In this document: positions 1 through 7,443 of the stretch, in pieces
Layout: every line of letters begins with the position of its first letter
Numbering within the stretch: the stretch's first letter is position 1
Position numbers and translations under genes: made by a program
The notes under the pieces: model-generated
Seen by the model: the letters and a program-made list of their open reading frames with translations, nothing else
Database searches by the model: none
What the model was told of the DNA's origin: nothing
Source: DATADD01 sp036258675
Lineage (GTDB): Bacteria > Actinomycetota > CADDZG01 > WHSQ01
Direction: 5' to 3'
Length of the DNA stretch: 19,560 nucleotides
Assembly (NCBI GenBank): GCA_036258675.1
Contig: DATADD010000110.1
Coordinates: 1 to 19,560, forward strand

Positions 1-275
1 GCCAGGCAGCCGAGGAAGGCGCCCCCCCGCAGCTGCAGGTCGTCGTCGTTCGCGAAGCCGAACACGGCATCGCCCTCTAGCTTCGAGAGAGAGAAGGGGG
101 GAGTTACTCGCTCCACGATGCCGTCGAGCAGGCTCGCCAACAAAGGGTAAGCCCGAGGGACGAACGTGCCGGCCATCATGTCCTCGGCATGGGCCTGCGC
201 AACCGCCTGCATGAAGGCCGTGTAGCCGGAGATGTCAGCGAGCAGCATGGTGCCCCGCCGGGGGCGGGAGTGCAC
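1..275 (-). CDS. Partial class III nucleotide-cyclase-like protein (DUF2652-type), N-terminal part
   Basis: The 3' part lies outside the window; about 91 codons are visible. The N-terminus reads RGTMLLADISGYTAFM, the first metal-binding strand of class III adenylate/guanylate cyclase-type domains, where the Asp of ADISGYT would hold a metal. Further on, SKLEGDAVFGFAND matches the second conserved strand (K-x-x-GDA.FG). The close fit to LLADISGYT-type proteins suggests the DUF2652 group, whose biochemical activity is mostly untested. The start is uncertain. GTG at 275 lies about 15 nt after a perfect AAGGAGGT (291-298), which is rather far; an internal ATG at 248 would cut into the conserved strand. 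No signal peptide is visible, so a cytoplasmic location is inferred. Family call fairly sure; start weak. Confidence 0.72.
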   Translation of the reverse strand, partial: MHSRPRRGTMLLADISGYTAFMQAVAQAHAEDMMAGTFVPRAYPLLASLLDGIVERVTPPFSLSKLEGDAVFGFANDDDLQLRGGAFLGCL

Positions 276-698
276 GGGAGCGGCCAGGGGACCTCCTTCC
301 AGTGAACTCGCCCGACCATACTCCACATCCGTAGGCACATACGCTGCAAGGCGGTGGAGCCCAGGCAACCGCTGGATTGACGATCGCGCGCCGATCGGCC
401 GAGTACCGAGAGCGAGCGCCGGTAGCATCGGCACAGATCGTCGGTTGGCTATCCTGCGCCCATAGATGGTGCGCCGGCTGAGGATGCAACGGCGCCTGTG
501 GCTACCCTCGCAGTCTGCGGCGCACCGCTGCGAGCGCCGCTCGCAGCACCCGGGCTCGCCTCGTGACGCCCTTGCGGCCCGACGCGCGATGGTCCTTGTG
601 GACCACGTGGTGAGCGAACGCGAGCGGTCTCGTCATGCCTCTTCCATCGGAGCGATGGAGACGCGACTTGAGGGGCGGCGCCGGGACGAAATAGCACA
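276..698. other. Intergenic stretch without a convincing gene
   Basis: About 420 bases separate the cyclase-like gene from the dedA-PAP2 stop codon. Open frames exist on both strands, as expected at this GC content, but none shows a recognisable domain. The least implausible is a 44-codon, very basic minus-strand frame (ATG at 636, stop at 502, preceded by GGAAGAGG), which I do not call. The region holds a 10-bp perfect palindrome ACCACGTGGT at 602-611 and a hairpin at 643-659. The promoter of the cyclase-like gene must lie here, but I cannot place it. Confidence 0.5.
643..659 (-). terminator. Hairpin downstream of dedA-PAP2, possible terminator
   Basis: TCCATCG and CGATGGA form a perfect 7-bp stem around a GAG loop, about 40 nt beyond the minus-strand stop codon of the DedA-PAP2 gene. 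No U-run follows in either direction. It could be one of the U-poor hairpins common in high-GC actinobacteria. Termination is inferred from position only. Confidence 0.35.
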
Positions 699-2057
699 CT
701 AGGAAGGGTCGCGTAGCTTCTCCCTCTCCGCGAGGACCGAGGTGCTCGTCGCGGTAACGGCCGTCCACATCGTGCCCAGCGCGAGCCCTGCTAGAACGTC
801 CGTGGGCCACTCCGCGCCGAGATAGACGCGGCTCACCGCCACCGCCAGGCTCACGAAGCCGGCAACCCCCCAGACGAGCGCGATGGTGCGCCAATCCCTC
901 TTCTGGGACAGCAGGTAAGCCAGAGTCGTGCACATCGCTGCGGCCGCCACCGCATGGCTGCTGGGAAAGGAACCCCCCGCGCTCTCGACGAGCCGTTGGG
1001 ACGACGGCTCGGGACGCGCGACCAACACCTCGACAACCCTCGCGGTCACCATGGCCCCCACGAGTGCGGCCACAACGAAGATCGCCCATCGTCTCTGATG
1101 CGTGACGAGATAGGCCACGACGGCGGCGATGCCGAGGACGACAACCACAACGACGGTGTCCCCGAGCGAGCTCACGGCCCTCATCACGTCGCTGAACGCG
1201 TCGGCCCTGTGAGTGACGAAGAAGCGCCGTACCGGCCGGTCGAAATCGGCCATCGTCTCGCCGTCGAGAACGTCCTCCACGATGGAGCCGAACAGCCACC
1301 CGATCACGATCGCGATCGCGAGCCCCGCGGTGAGGTACAGGCCCGTGCGACGCGTGGGGTCCAACCTCCGCCGGACAAAAGCCAGCTGGGGGGCGAACCG
1401 AGCACGGACCCGCGCCACGCGCGGGTCCTCGACGGCACGGAGGGCGGTCGCAAGCAAGCGCTCTCTGTTGCCGCGCGCCCAGGCAACGAGGAGCGCGACG
1501 AGCAGTGCCAGGAGCAGGAGCCCTCCGAGAACGAGGCCGGCTCGGCCCGCCCAGTGACTCACGGCCCGCCAGCTGCCGCCGGCCCCGTATCCGAGAAGCA
1601 CGAACCCGCTCCCCCACAGCCCGCTGCCGAGCAGGTCGAAGAGGAAGAAGGTGCGGAAGGGCACTTCGACCATCCCCGCGATAGCCGGAACGAGGGAGCG
1701 CAGGAAACCCACGAACTTGCCCAAGAACACGGCTCGTCCACCGCGGACGCGCACATACTCACCGGCTCGATGCCAGCGCTCCTCCCCGATGCGGCGCCCC
1801 ATCGCCGTCGCTTGCAGGCGCCGACCGTAGCGGTGACCCACGAGGTAGCCGAGGCAGTCCCCGGCTACCGCGCCCCCCCAGGCGACTGCCAGCATGGGAA
1901 GAAGCGAGGCGTGACCTTGGAAGGCCAGGACGCCCCCGAGGATCAGCGATGCCTCGCCGGGCAGGAGGAGACCGACGAAGAGCGATCCCTCGGCGGCAGC
2001 GAGCAGCGCAACGAGGACGTACGCCCACGGCTGAGTCAGGTCTAGGAGAGCTTCCAT
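699..2057 (-). CDS. DedA (SNARE-associated) - PAP2 phosphatase-like fusion membrane protein
   Basis: A 452-residue polytopic membrane protein. Residues 1-200 are a DedA domain (LLLPGEASLILGG at 31-42; FLGKFVGFLRSLVPAIAG at 111-128), a family linked to undecaprenyl-phosphate or phospholipid translocation. Residues 240-440 are a PAP2-type domain with several helices and the FPSSH motif (364-368). The PAP2 site is unusual. The expected Lys and Arg of KX6RP are Glu343 and Glu350 (EVLVARPEP), and the expected nucleophilic His of SRX5HX3D is Glu416 (SRVYLGAEWPTD). Only His368, Arg410 and Asp420 remain, so normal phosphatase chemistry is doubtful; it may bind lipid phosphate instead. The ATG start at 2057 is the first that precedes the DedA domain; an upstream extension would run through the tRNA gene. 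Domain calls are strong; loss of activity is inference. Confidence 0.9.
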   Translation of the reverse strand: MEALLDLTQPWAYVLVALLAAAEGSLFVGLLLPGEASLILGGVLAFQGHASLLPMLAVAWGGAVAGDCLGYLVGHRYGRRLQATAMGRRIGEERWHRAGEYVRVRGGRAVFLGKFVGFLRSLVPAIAGMVEVPFRTFFLFDLLGSGLWGSGFVLLGYGAGGSWRAVSHWAGRAGLVLGGLLLLALLVALLVAWARGNRERLLATALRAVEDPRVARVRARFAPQLAFVRRRLDPTRRTGLYLTAGLAIAIVIGWLFGSIVEDVLDGETMADFDRPVRRFFVTHRADAFSDVMRAVSSLGDTVVVVVVLGIAAVVAYLVTHQRRWAIFVVAALVGAMVTARVVEVLVARPEPSSQRLVESAGGSFPSSHAVAAAAMCTTLAYLLSQKRDWRTIALVWGVAGFVSLAVAVSRVYLGAEWPTDVLAGLALGTMWTAVTATSTSVLAEREKLRDPS

Positions 2058-2104
2058 CCGAGCAGTTTGCGCCCGCAAGCGACATCGGGCTGATGGGCTA
2101 TCCG

Positions 2105-2176
2105 AGGCGGCGAGCGGAATCGAACCGCTGTGCGGGGCTTTGCAGGCCCCTGCCTGAACCACTCGGCCACGCCGCC
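2105..2176 (-). tRNA. tRNA-Cys (anticodon GCA)
   Basis: The minus strand folds into a full cloverleaf of 72 nt. The acceptor stem is GGCGGCG/CGCCGCC with discriminator U, the identity base of tRNA-Cys. The anticodon arm is GGGGC-CTGCAAA-GCCCC with GCA at 2141-2143, and the T arm is AGCGG-TTCGATT-CCGCT. No CCA is encoded. It sits 47 nt upstream of the dedA-PAP2 start and could be cotranscribed with it. Confidence 0.97.
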
Positions 2177-2251
2177 CTGCCCACCCGCATGCGAGCCGGA
2201 TCGGCGCACCATATTCGCGTGCCCACGGGACTCGCGCGTAGCCTCGAGCCC

Positions 2252-3196
2252 ATGAGCCGGCCGATCGTCGTCGTGTCCCCGAACCTGTCGCTCGACCGGA
2301 CGAACGAGGTCGCCTCCCTGCGACACGGGCACGTGCACAGGGCGATCGCGGTCGACGTGCGCGGAGGCGGGAAGGGCGCCAACGTCGCTCGCGCCCTCGC
2401 GGCGGTAGGTCGGTCCTGCACACTGATCGGGCTCGTCGCGGGCCGCACCGGGACCGCAGTCGACCGCCTGCTCGAGGACGAGGGCATCCACCTCGTCTCG
2501 ATCCCCTGCCCCGGGGAGACGCGCTCCTGCCTCACCGTGCTCGACGACGCGGGGACGACCGTCTTCAACGAACCGGGCCCGCCGCATGACCCTCGGGCGT
2601 GGGAGGCGCTCGAGGCGGAGGTCGATGCGAGCGCGGTTGCCGGAGGCGTCGTGGTCCTCAGCGGAAGCTTCCCGCCCGGGACACCGCCCGAGGCAGCCGC
2701 CGGCCTCGTGCGCTCCGCGCGCGCACGGGGCTGCCAGTCGATCTGCGACACCTCCGGTCCCCATCTGAAGGCGGCGCTGCGCGCCGGGCCCGACGTAGTG
2801 ACCCCGAACCTGGCGGAGGCGAGGGCGGTCCTGGAGGGGGACGAGGGCGAGGCGGTCGACCCAGGCGCGGACGGGCTGGCGAGTGCGGCGTCGTGCGCCG
2901 CGGCCCTCGTGGATCAGGGCGCGGCGTCGGCCCTCGTCACGGCGGGACCGCTCGGGGCCGCCGGGGTCCTCGAGGGTCATCGCGTCGATTTCCCTGCGCA
3001 CAGGGTTACCGTGCGCAATCCCGTCGGGGCCGGCGACTGCCTTGTCGCAGGCATGGCAGCCTGCCTCGCCGAGGGCGCCGGCTTGGGCCCGGCGACGCGC
3101 TTCGGGATCGCGCTGGCGGCCGCCTCCTGCGAGACCCTCGCCGCGGGCGCGCTCGATCGGAAGAGGGCGGAGGAGCTCCTCGCTCGAACGCCGTGA
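2252..3196 (+). CDS. PfkB-family sugar kinase, probable 1-phosphofructokinase
   Basis: A 314-residue ribokinase/PfkB-fold cytoplasmic kinase. The sugar-phosphate-binding start SPNLSLDRTNEV (9-20) is followed by the PfkB signature GGGKGANVARAL (38-49) and, near the C-terminus, NPVGAGDCLVAG (256-267), where Asp262 would be the catalytic base and GAG forms the anion hole. The GGKGxN pattern and opening strand match the 1-phosphofructokinase / tagatose-6-phosphate kinase branch, which phosphorylates a hexose phosphate to a bisphosphate with ATP. No PTS or aldolase gene lies nearby, so the substrate is open. ATG 2252 fits the family N-terminus; an in-frame GTG at 2219 is possible, and no strong RBS precedes either. 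It is the only long plus-strand gene here, divergent from the tRNA. Confidence 0.88.
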   Translation: MSRPIVVVSPNLSLDRTNEVASLRHGHVHRAIAVDVRGGGKGANVARALAAVGRSCTLIGLVAGRTGTAVDRLLEDEGIHLVSIPCPGETRSCLTVLDDAGTTVFNEPGPPHDPRAWEALEAEVDASAVAGGVVVLSGSFPPGTPPEAAAGLVRSARARGCQSICDTSGPHLKAALRAGPDVVTPNLAEARAVLEGDEGEAVDPGADGLASAASCAAALVDQGAASALVTAGPLGAAGVLEGHRVDFPAHRVTVRNPVGAGDCLVAGMAACLAEGAGLGPATRFGIALAAASCETLAAGALDRKRAEELLARTP

Positions 3197-3261
3197 AGGG
3201 TGAGCGAGCCCGGGTCTCCGACCAACAGCTATCCCCAAGGCTGCCTAGCAACATGCGGTCT

Positions 3262-3274
3262 GAGCCCCGGGCTC
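3262..3274. terminator. Small palindrome between convergent genes, possible bidirectional terminator
   Basis: GAGCCC-C-GGGCTC lies in the 164-nt gap between the convergent pfkB-like and HtrA-like genes. With a three-base loop it is a 5-bp GC-rich stem. No U-run is visible on either side. The call rests on position and symmetry only. Confidence 0.25.
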
Positions 3275-3360
3275 TGGGCGCCTTTCTACACTGGGTGACG
3301 CTTCCAGCGAGACACGACCCGAGCGGCGGCGAGGCGGCTCACGCCCCCCGGCAAATCCCT

Positions 3361-4359
3361 TTAGCGCAGCTCGTCGGGGGTGACGGCCGCGGTCACGAGG
3401 CTTCCCGCGCGCCAGAACCGGATCTCCACCGTGTGGCCGATCATGTCGCTCGTCATCGCGCGTTGAAGGTCCCCACCGTCCTCGACCGCAACGCCGCCGA
3501 TCTCGACGATGAGATCCTCCCGCCGGATGCCGGCCCGCTCGGCGGGGCTTCCAGGGACGACCTCGACCACCTCCACGCCTCGGGTACGCCCGATCGCCGC
3601 GGCGGCGCGCGGGGGCAGTGGACGGGGTCCCCCTGCGATCCCGAGGTGGGCGCGGCGCACCCGCCCGTCGGCCATGAGGGCGGCGACGATGCCCTGCGTG
3701 GTCCCGTTCACCGGCACGGCGAGCCCGAGACCCTGCCCGATGCCCGGCCCGACCACGGCGGTGTTGATCCCGACGAGGCGTCCGGAGCTGTCCGCCAGTG
3801 CGCCGCCCGAGTTGCCCGGGTGAAGGGCGGCGTCGGTCTGGATCACGTTGTCCACCACCCTCGCCGTCCTGCCATCTTGCGTCACGAAGCTGCGGCCCAG
3901 AGCGCTGACCACACCGGCCGTGACGGAGCCCGCAAATCCGAGCGGGTTGCCGATCGCGACCACGAGCTGCCCGACGCGCAGCGAGTCGGCGTCGCCGAGG
4001 ACGGCGGCGGGCGCCTCCGATCCCTGCGCCCGGATGACCGCAAGGTCCGAGAGAGCATCGACCCCCACCGTCTCGAACGGGATCTCCCGGCCGTCGGCGA
4101 AAGTCGCGCTTCCCCTCCGCGTCCCGTGGACGACGTGGGCAGAGGTCAGCAGGAAGCCATCGGGCGTGATGGTGACGGCGGAGCCGGCTCCGCGCGCGCG
4201 CTGACGACCACGGCCCCCCGCCCATACTTCGAGGCTCGCCACGGACGGGATCACGAGCTCCGCCACGGCCACCACGACGTTCGAGTAGGCGTCGAGCGCC
4301 TCGGCCTCCCGCCCCTCGGGGAACGTCGCGCCGTCCGGCCACAACGGATGTCGCCTCAC
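3361..4359 (-). CDS. HtrA/PepD-like trypsin-fold serine protease with C-terminal PDZ
   Basis: 332 residues. The trypsin-like domain carries the full triad: His75 in TSAHVVHG, Asp105 in DALSDLAV and Ser184 in HPGNSGGA. The oxyanion and specificity strands (AIGNPLGFAGSVTAGVVSA, then GINTAV) are typical of DegP/HtrA. A PDZ domain spans about 235-330, with GVEVVEVVPGSPAERAGIRREDLI. HtrA proteins degrade or chaperone misfolded envelope proteins. Here the first 25 residues contain neither a signal peptide nor a membrane helix, unlike mycobacterial PepD, so the compartment is uncertain. Its GTG start at 4359 overlaps the stop of the upstream paralogue by four bases (GTGA), implying translational coupling. 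Function class very sure; location and substrate unknown. Confidence 0.93.
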   Translation of the reverse strand: MRRHPLWPDGATFPEGREAEALDAYSNVVVAVAELVIPSVASLEVWAGGRGRQRARGAGSAVTITPDGFLLTSAHVVHGTRRGSATFADGREIPFETVGVDALSDLAVIRAQGSEAPAAVLGDADSLRVGQLVVAIGNPLGFAGSVTAGVVSALGRSFVTQDGRTARVVDNVIQTDAALHPGNSGGALADSSGRLVGINTAVVGPGIGQGLGLAVPVNGTTQGIVAALMADGRVRRAHLGIAGGPRPLPPRAAAAIGRTRGVEVVEVVPGSPAERAGIRREDLIVEIGGVAVEDGGDLQRAMTSDMIGHTVEIRFWRAGSLVTAAVTPDELR

Positions 4360-5255
4360 GCGGCCGTCGCTCCGAGGGAGATCGAGACCGAGCGTTCCTC
4401 CGTACCGCGGACGACGGCGATGGTGACCGACCCCTCCCGCGCCGCTCCGAGAGCGTCGTGGAGATCGTCGGCCTCGGTGACCGGACGGCCGTCGACGGCG
4501 ACGATGAGATCGCCCTCGGCGATGCCGGCGCGCCCCGCGGGCCCGTCCTCGTCCACGTGGCGAACGAGCAGACCGTCGGCTTCGGGCAGGCCCACGGCCC
4601 GGCGGAGCCGTCGCGCCATGTCGGCGGGTGCGACCCCGATCCCCAAGCGGGGGCGCGACGGCGCCTCACCCCGGCCGAGCGCAGCCGCGCGCGCCCACAG
4701 GTCTTCGTCTGCAGGGAGGGCGAGGTAGAAGCCCTCTCCCAGACGATTGGTGTTGATGCCGAGCAGGCCTCCCGAAGCGTCCACGATGGGGCCGCCGGAG
4801 GAGCCCGGGAGCAGAGGAGCGGTGTGCTCGGTGCCGCCCGAGATGCGGCGTCCGCGCGGGCCCCTGAAGCTGCGCTCGGTCCCCGAGACGAATCCGAGGC
4901 TCACCCTCAGACCCATCCCCCCGGGGTTCGAGAGCGCGAATACGGGGGCGCCGAGCGAGAGGGAGCCCGCGGCCGGCGACGGCTGCAGGGCGGGGCGGCT
5001 CCCCGTCTCCACCGCGACCACGCCGAGGTCCCCGTCCACATCGACACCAACGACACGTCCTTTCGCCGCGGCGCCCCCCGGGAACGCAACGTCGACCGAG
5101 TCACCGCGCAGGTTGTGGGCGTTGGTCAAGATCTTGCCCGGCTCCATCACGACCCCCGAGCCGGCGGTTCCACGCTGCTCCACGCCGACCACGGAGGGTC
5201 CCACGCGGTCGGCAAGCTCCCCCAGCACGCTTCCGGTTTCGTCCCACCACGCCAC
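4356..5255 (-). CDS. HtrA-like serine protease with C-terminal PDZ, first of tandem pair
   Basis: 299 residues. The trypsin-like domain has His47 (LTNAHNLRG), Asp76 (DGDLGVV) and Ser153 (LLPGSSGGPI); a PDZ domain follows at about 205-295 (DGLLVRHVDEDGPAGRAGIAEGDLIVAVDG). It is a diverged paralogue of the next gene. The GTG start at 5255 is chosen because AGGAGGTG (5261-5268) lies at good spacing before it; an ATG at 5276 would place that RBS inside the coding region. As in its partner, no signal peptide or transmembrane helix is visible. It follows the histidine kinase gene after 68 nt, and that gap holds a perfect inverted repeat. The order regulator-kinase-HtrA parallels mprA-mprB-pepD of Mycobacterium. 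Confidence 0.92.
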   Translation of the reverse strand: MAWWDETGSVLGELADRVGPSVVGVEQRGTAGSGVVMEPGKILTNAHNLRGDSVDVAFPGGAAAKGRVVGVDVDGDLGVVAVETGSRPALQPSPAAGSLSLGAPVFALSNPGGMGLRVSLGFVSGTERSFRGPRGRRISGGTEHTAPLLPGSSGGPIVDASGGLLGINTNRLGEGFYLALPADEDLWARAAALGRGEAPSRPRLGIGVAPADMARRLRRAVGLPEADGLLVRHVDEDGPAGRAGIAEGDLIVAVDGRPVTEADDLHDALGAAREGSVTIAVVRGTEERSVSISLGATAA

Positions 5256-5260
5256 GGCCG

Positions 5261-5268
5261 CACCTCCT
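5261..5268 (-). promoter_or_regulatory. Ribosome binding site deciding the first HtrA start
   Basis: The minus strand reads AGGAGGTG, ending five nucleotides before GTG 5255. This near-perfect Shine-Dalgarno favours that GTG over the upstream in-frame ATG at 5276. Confidence 0.75.
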
Positions 5269-5277
5269 GCTCGCATG

Positions 5278-5298
5278 TAACTTGCACATTGCAAGTTA
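5278..5298. promoter_or_regulatory. Perfect 9-3-9 inverted repeat, putative operator of the HtrA pair
   Basis: TAACTTGCA, a CAT spacer and TGCAAGTTA form a perfect palindrome. It lies 23 nt upstream of the GTG of the first HtrA gene and 25 nt past the kinase stop codon. It is an AT-rich island in a GC-rich segment and of a size suited to a dimeric helix-turn-helix repressor. As RNA it could also form a 9-bp hairpin. It implies that the protease pair has a control point separate from the upstream two-component genes. The binding protein is unknown. Confidence 0.65.
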
Positions 5299-5323
5299 GC
5301 ACCGAGGCGGGAATGGCGGCAAC

Positions 5324-6655
5324 TCAGGGGTCGTCCGGCGCCTCGGGAAGGCGAAGGACGAGGCGGGCCCCTCCTCCCGCGGCATCGAGCGCCTCGACCC
5401 GGCCCCCGTGCGACTCCGCCACCTGTCGCACGATCGCGAGCCCGAGCCCGGAGCCGGCCTGCCCCCGCGCGGACGGGGCCCGGTAGAAGCGATCGAAGAC
5501 CCGCGCTTTGTCCGCGTCGTCGATGCCCGGGCCCTCGTCGCTCACCTCGACGACCCCGGGACCCACCCGGACCGCGACCGAGCCTCCTTCGGGGCTCCAT
5601 TTCGCCGCGTTGTCGAGGAGGTTTGCCACGGCCCTGTCGATCCTGTCGGGCACGCCCCGCACGACGGCCGGCTCCGCCTGGACGGCGAAACGGACGCGCG
5701 GAGAATGACGAGCCCGGGCGCGCTCCACGGCCCGCTCGACGAGCTCGTCGAGCGCAACGTCGTCCTCTCGGTGCGGCGGCTCGATCCCGCGCGCCAGCTC
5801 AACGACATCGGAAACGAGCTTGGTCAGCTCCTCGAGCTCGCCGACAACGTCGCCGACGAGCGCCTTCCGCTCGGCCTCGGGCAGGCGCTCTCCGGCCCGC
5901 TCCAGGACCTCGATGTTCGTGCGGATGCTCGTGAGGGGCGTCCGCAGCTCGTGGGAGGCGTCGGCCACGAGGCTCCGCTGCGCCGTGAGCGAGGACTCGA
6001 GCGCCTCCAACATCGTGTTGAAGCTCGCCGCGAGGCGCGCCAGCTCGTCCTCGCCCTCGGACCGGATCCGGCGCGAGAGGTCACCCGTCGCCGTCACTCG
6101 CTCGGCAGCCTCCGTGAGGCGCCGCACCGGCCGTAGCGTTGCGTGCGCCACGCCCCTGCCCAGGAGGGCTGCGACCGCGGCTCCGCCCACGGAGATGAGG
6201 ACGAGGACGAGAGCGAGCCGGCGCAGAACGTTCTGGGACTCCTCGAGCGATCTGGCGACCTGGACCGCGAGTCCCGGCGCGGCCTGCGTCGTGAGCACCC
6301 GAACGTCGGTGCTTCCCACTTCGACGTCCGAGAAGAACGGCCGCGCGCGCCCGGCGGCGACCGCCTCCGCGGCAGCTCCCGCGGGGAGAACGGCTTGGAG
6401 GCCCTCGGGCGGGAAGACAGCCCCGTCGAACCGGACCAGCTGCGCGTAGGCGGGCACCCCCAGTGGCGTCTCGGGGAAGAGAGGTGTGAGCGGCGACTCT
6501 CTGATCCTGACCTCGCGCGCGATGGCGACGAGAGAGCTGTCGAGCTCCCGCCGCAGCTGATCGCGAACGACGAAGAAGACCACCGCCGACGCGAGCGCGA
6601 CCGCGACGGCGACGGCTCCCGCAGCGAGGCCCGTGAGGCGGCCGCGGAACGTCAC
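5324..6655 (-). CDS. Sensor histidine kinase, MprB/BaeS-like (HAMP-HisKA-HATPase)
   Basis: 443 residues. Membrane helix 1 (about 8-30), an extracytoplasmic sensor of about 115 residues, membrane helix 2 (146-166), HAMP (about 168-220), then HisKA with phospho-acceptor His235 in ADASHELRTPLTSIR. The ATPase domain shows the N box LLDNAAKWSP (346-355), G1 DEGPGID (373-379), F box VFDRFYR (386-392) and G2 GSGLGLAIV (401-409). All catalytic motifs are intact. The GTG start at 6655 overlaps the response-regulator stop by four bases, so the two are a cognate coupled pair. The sensor resembles no ligand-binding domain I can name. Followed by HtrA genes, it most resembles the MprB group, which senses envelope stress in Mycobacterium; the signal here is inferred. 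Confidence 0.95.
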   Translation of the reverse strand: MTFRGRLTGLAAGAVAVAVALASAVVFFVVRDQLRRELDSSLVAIAREVRIRESPLTPLFPETPLGVPAYAQLVRFDGAVFPPEGLQAVLPAGAAAEAVAAGRARPFFSDVEVGSTDVRVLTTQAAPGLAVQVARSLEESQNVLRRLALVLVLISVGGAAVAALLGRGVAHATLRPVRRLTEAAERVTATGDLSRRIRSEGEDELARLAASFNTMLEALESSLTAQRSLVADASHELRTPLTSIRTNIEVLERAGERLPEAERKALVGDVVGELEELTKLVSDVVELARGIEPPHREDDVALDELVERAVERARARHSPRVRFAVQAEPAVVRGVPDRIDRAVANLLDNAAKWSPEGGSVAVRVGPGVVEVSDEGPGIDDADKARVFDRFYRAPSARGQAGSGLGLAIVRQVAESHGGRVEALDAAGGGARLVLRLPEAPDDP

Positions 6656-7338
6656 GGCGCGCGCAGCACGTAGCCCACGCCCCTGACGGTGTGGATCACC
6701 CTCGGCTCTCCGGCGGCCTCGAGCTTGCGGCGGAGATAGCCGACGTAGACCTCGAGGGAGTTCGACGTCGGGCCGAAGTCGTAGCCCCACACGCTCTCGA
6801 AGATGGCCGACCGCGTCAGGACTCGACCGGGGTGGGCCATGAACTGCTCGAGCAGGAGGAACTCCGTCCGGGTCAGCTCGACCTGACGCGATCCCCGCCG
6901 CACCTCTCGTGTCCGAGGATCGAGGCTCAGATCGCCCACCCGCAGGCGGCCGTCCCCGGGTCCGGCGCCCGCCCTGCGCAGGAGGGCGCGCAGTCGGGCC
7001 GCGAGCTCGTCCAGCGCGAACGGCTTCACGACGTAGTCGTCCGCGCCGGCATCGAGGCCTGCCACACGGTCCGCCACCGCGTCGCGTGCTGTGAGCATCA
7101 AGACGGGAGTTGGGTCGCCCCGCGCCCGGAGCCGCCGGCACACCTCGAGCCCGTCGAGGCCGGGCATCAGCACGTCGAGCACGACGGCGTCGAGCCCGCC
7201 CCGGCTCAGGCGCTCGAGAGCGAGGGAGCCGTCGGCCACGGAATCGACCCGATAGCCCTCCCCGGATAGGGCACGCTCCAGCGCCGCGCGCACCGACGGC
7301 TCGTCGTCTACCACGAGGACACGCGGGCCAGAGCTCAC
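6652..7338 (-). CDS. OmpR/PhoB-family response regulator, MprA-like
   Basis: 228 residues. The receiver domain (5-118) has the acidic pair Asp11/Asp12, phospho-acceptor Asp55 in VVLDVLMPG, Thr83 (MLTARD) and Lys105 (VVKPF). A winged-helix DNA-binding domain (about 130-226) carries LTRTEFLLLEQFMAHPG and VYVGYLRRKLE. It would be phosphorylated by the downstream kinase and act as a cytoplasmic transcription factor. GTG at 7338 is chosen because it places the receiver strand at the usual distance; an in-frame ATG at 7392 would add an atypical basic tail. A 105-nt gap from the preceding gene may hold its own promoter, but I see no clear -10/-35. Confidence 0.95.
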   Translation of the reverse strand: MSSGPRVLVVDDEPSVRAALERALSGEGYRVDSVADGSLALERLSRGGLDAVVLDVLMPGLDGLEVCRRLRARGDPTPVLMLTARDAVADRVAGLDAGADDYVVKPFALDELAARLRALLRRAGAGPGDGRLRVGDLSLDPRTREVRRGSRQVELTRTEFLLLEQFMAHPGRVLTRSAIFESVWGYDFGPTSNSLEVYVGYLRRKLEAAGEPRVIHTVRGVGYVLRAP

Positions 7339-7443
7339 CGCTCCAGTTTGGCGCCCGTGCGGCCGGCGACCTTCGAGACGAGCCCCACGCACGAGGCGTC
7401 CGGGGGCGACCTCTTTCCCGGGGACAGGCCTCGGCTCGACGCG

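Noticed and set aside
502..1617. A 371-codon minus-strand frame overlapping dedA-PAP2.
   Set aside because: Shadow in another frame of the same strand. Only its last 44 codons fall outside dedA-PAP2, and these show no recognisable domain.
954..2045. A 363-codon plus-strand frame opposite dedA-PAP2.
   Set aside because: Antisense shadow, highly charged and without hydrophobic core or motifs.
2208..2213. TATGGT on the minus strand as a -10 for tRNA-Cys.
   Set aside because: No matching -35 at the expected distance; a single hexamer is not enough.
2599..4728. A 709-codon plus-strand frame spanning the pfkB-like and HtrA genes.
   Set aside because: Arg/Gly-rich low-complexity translation running through a convergent junction, with the real genes in other frames carrying full motifs.
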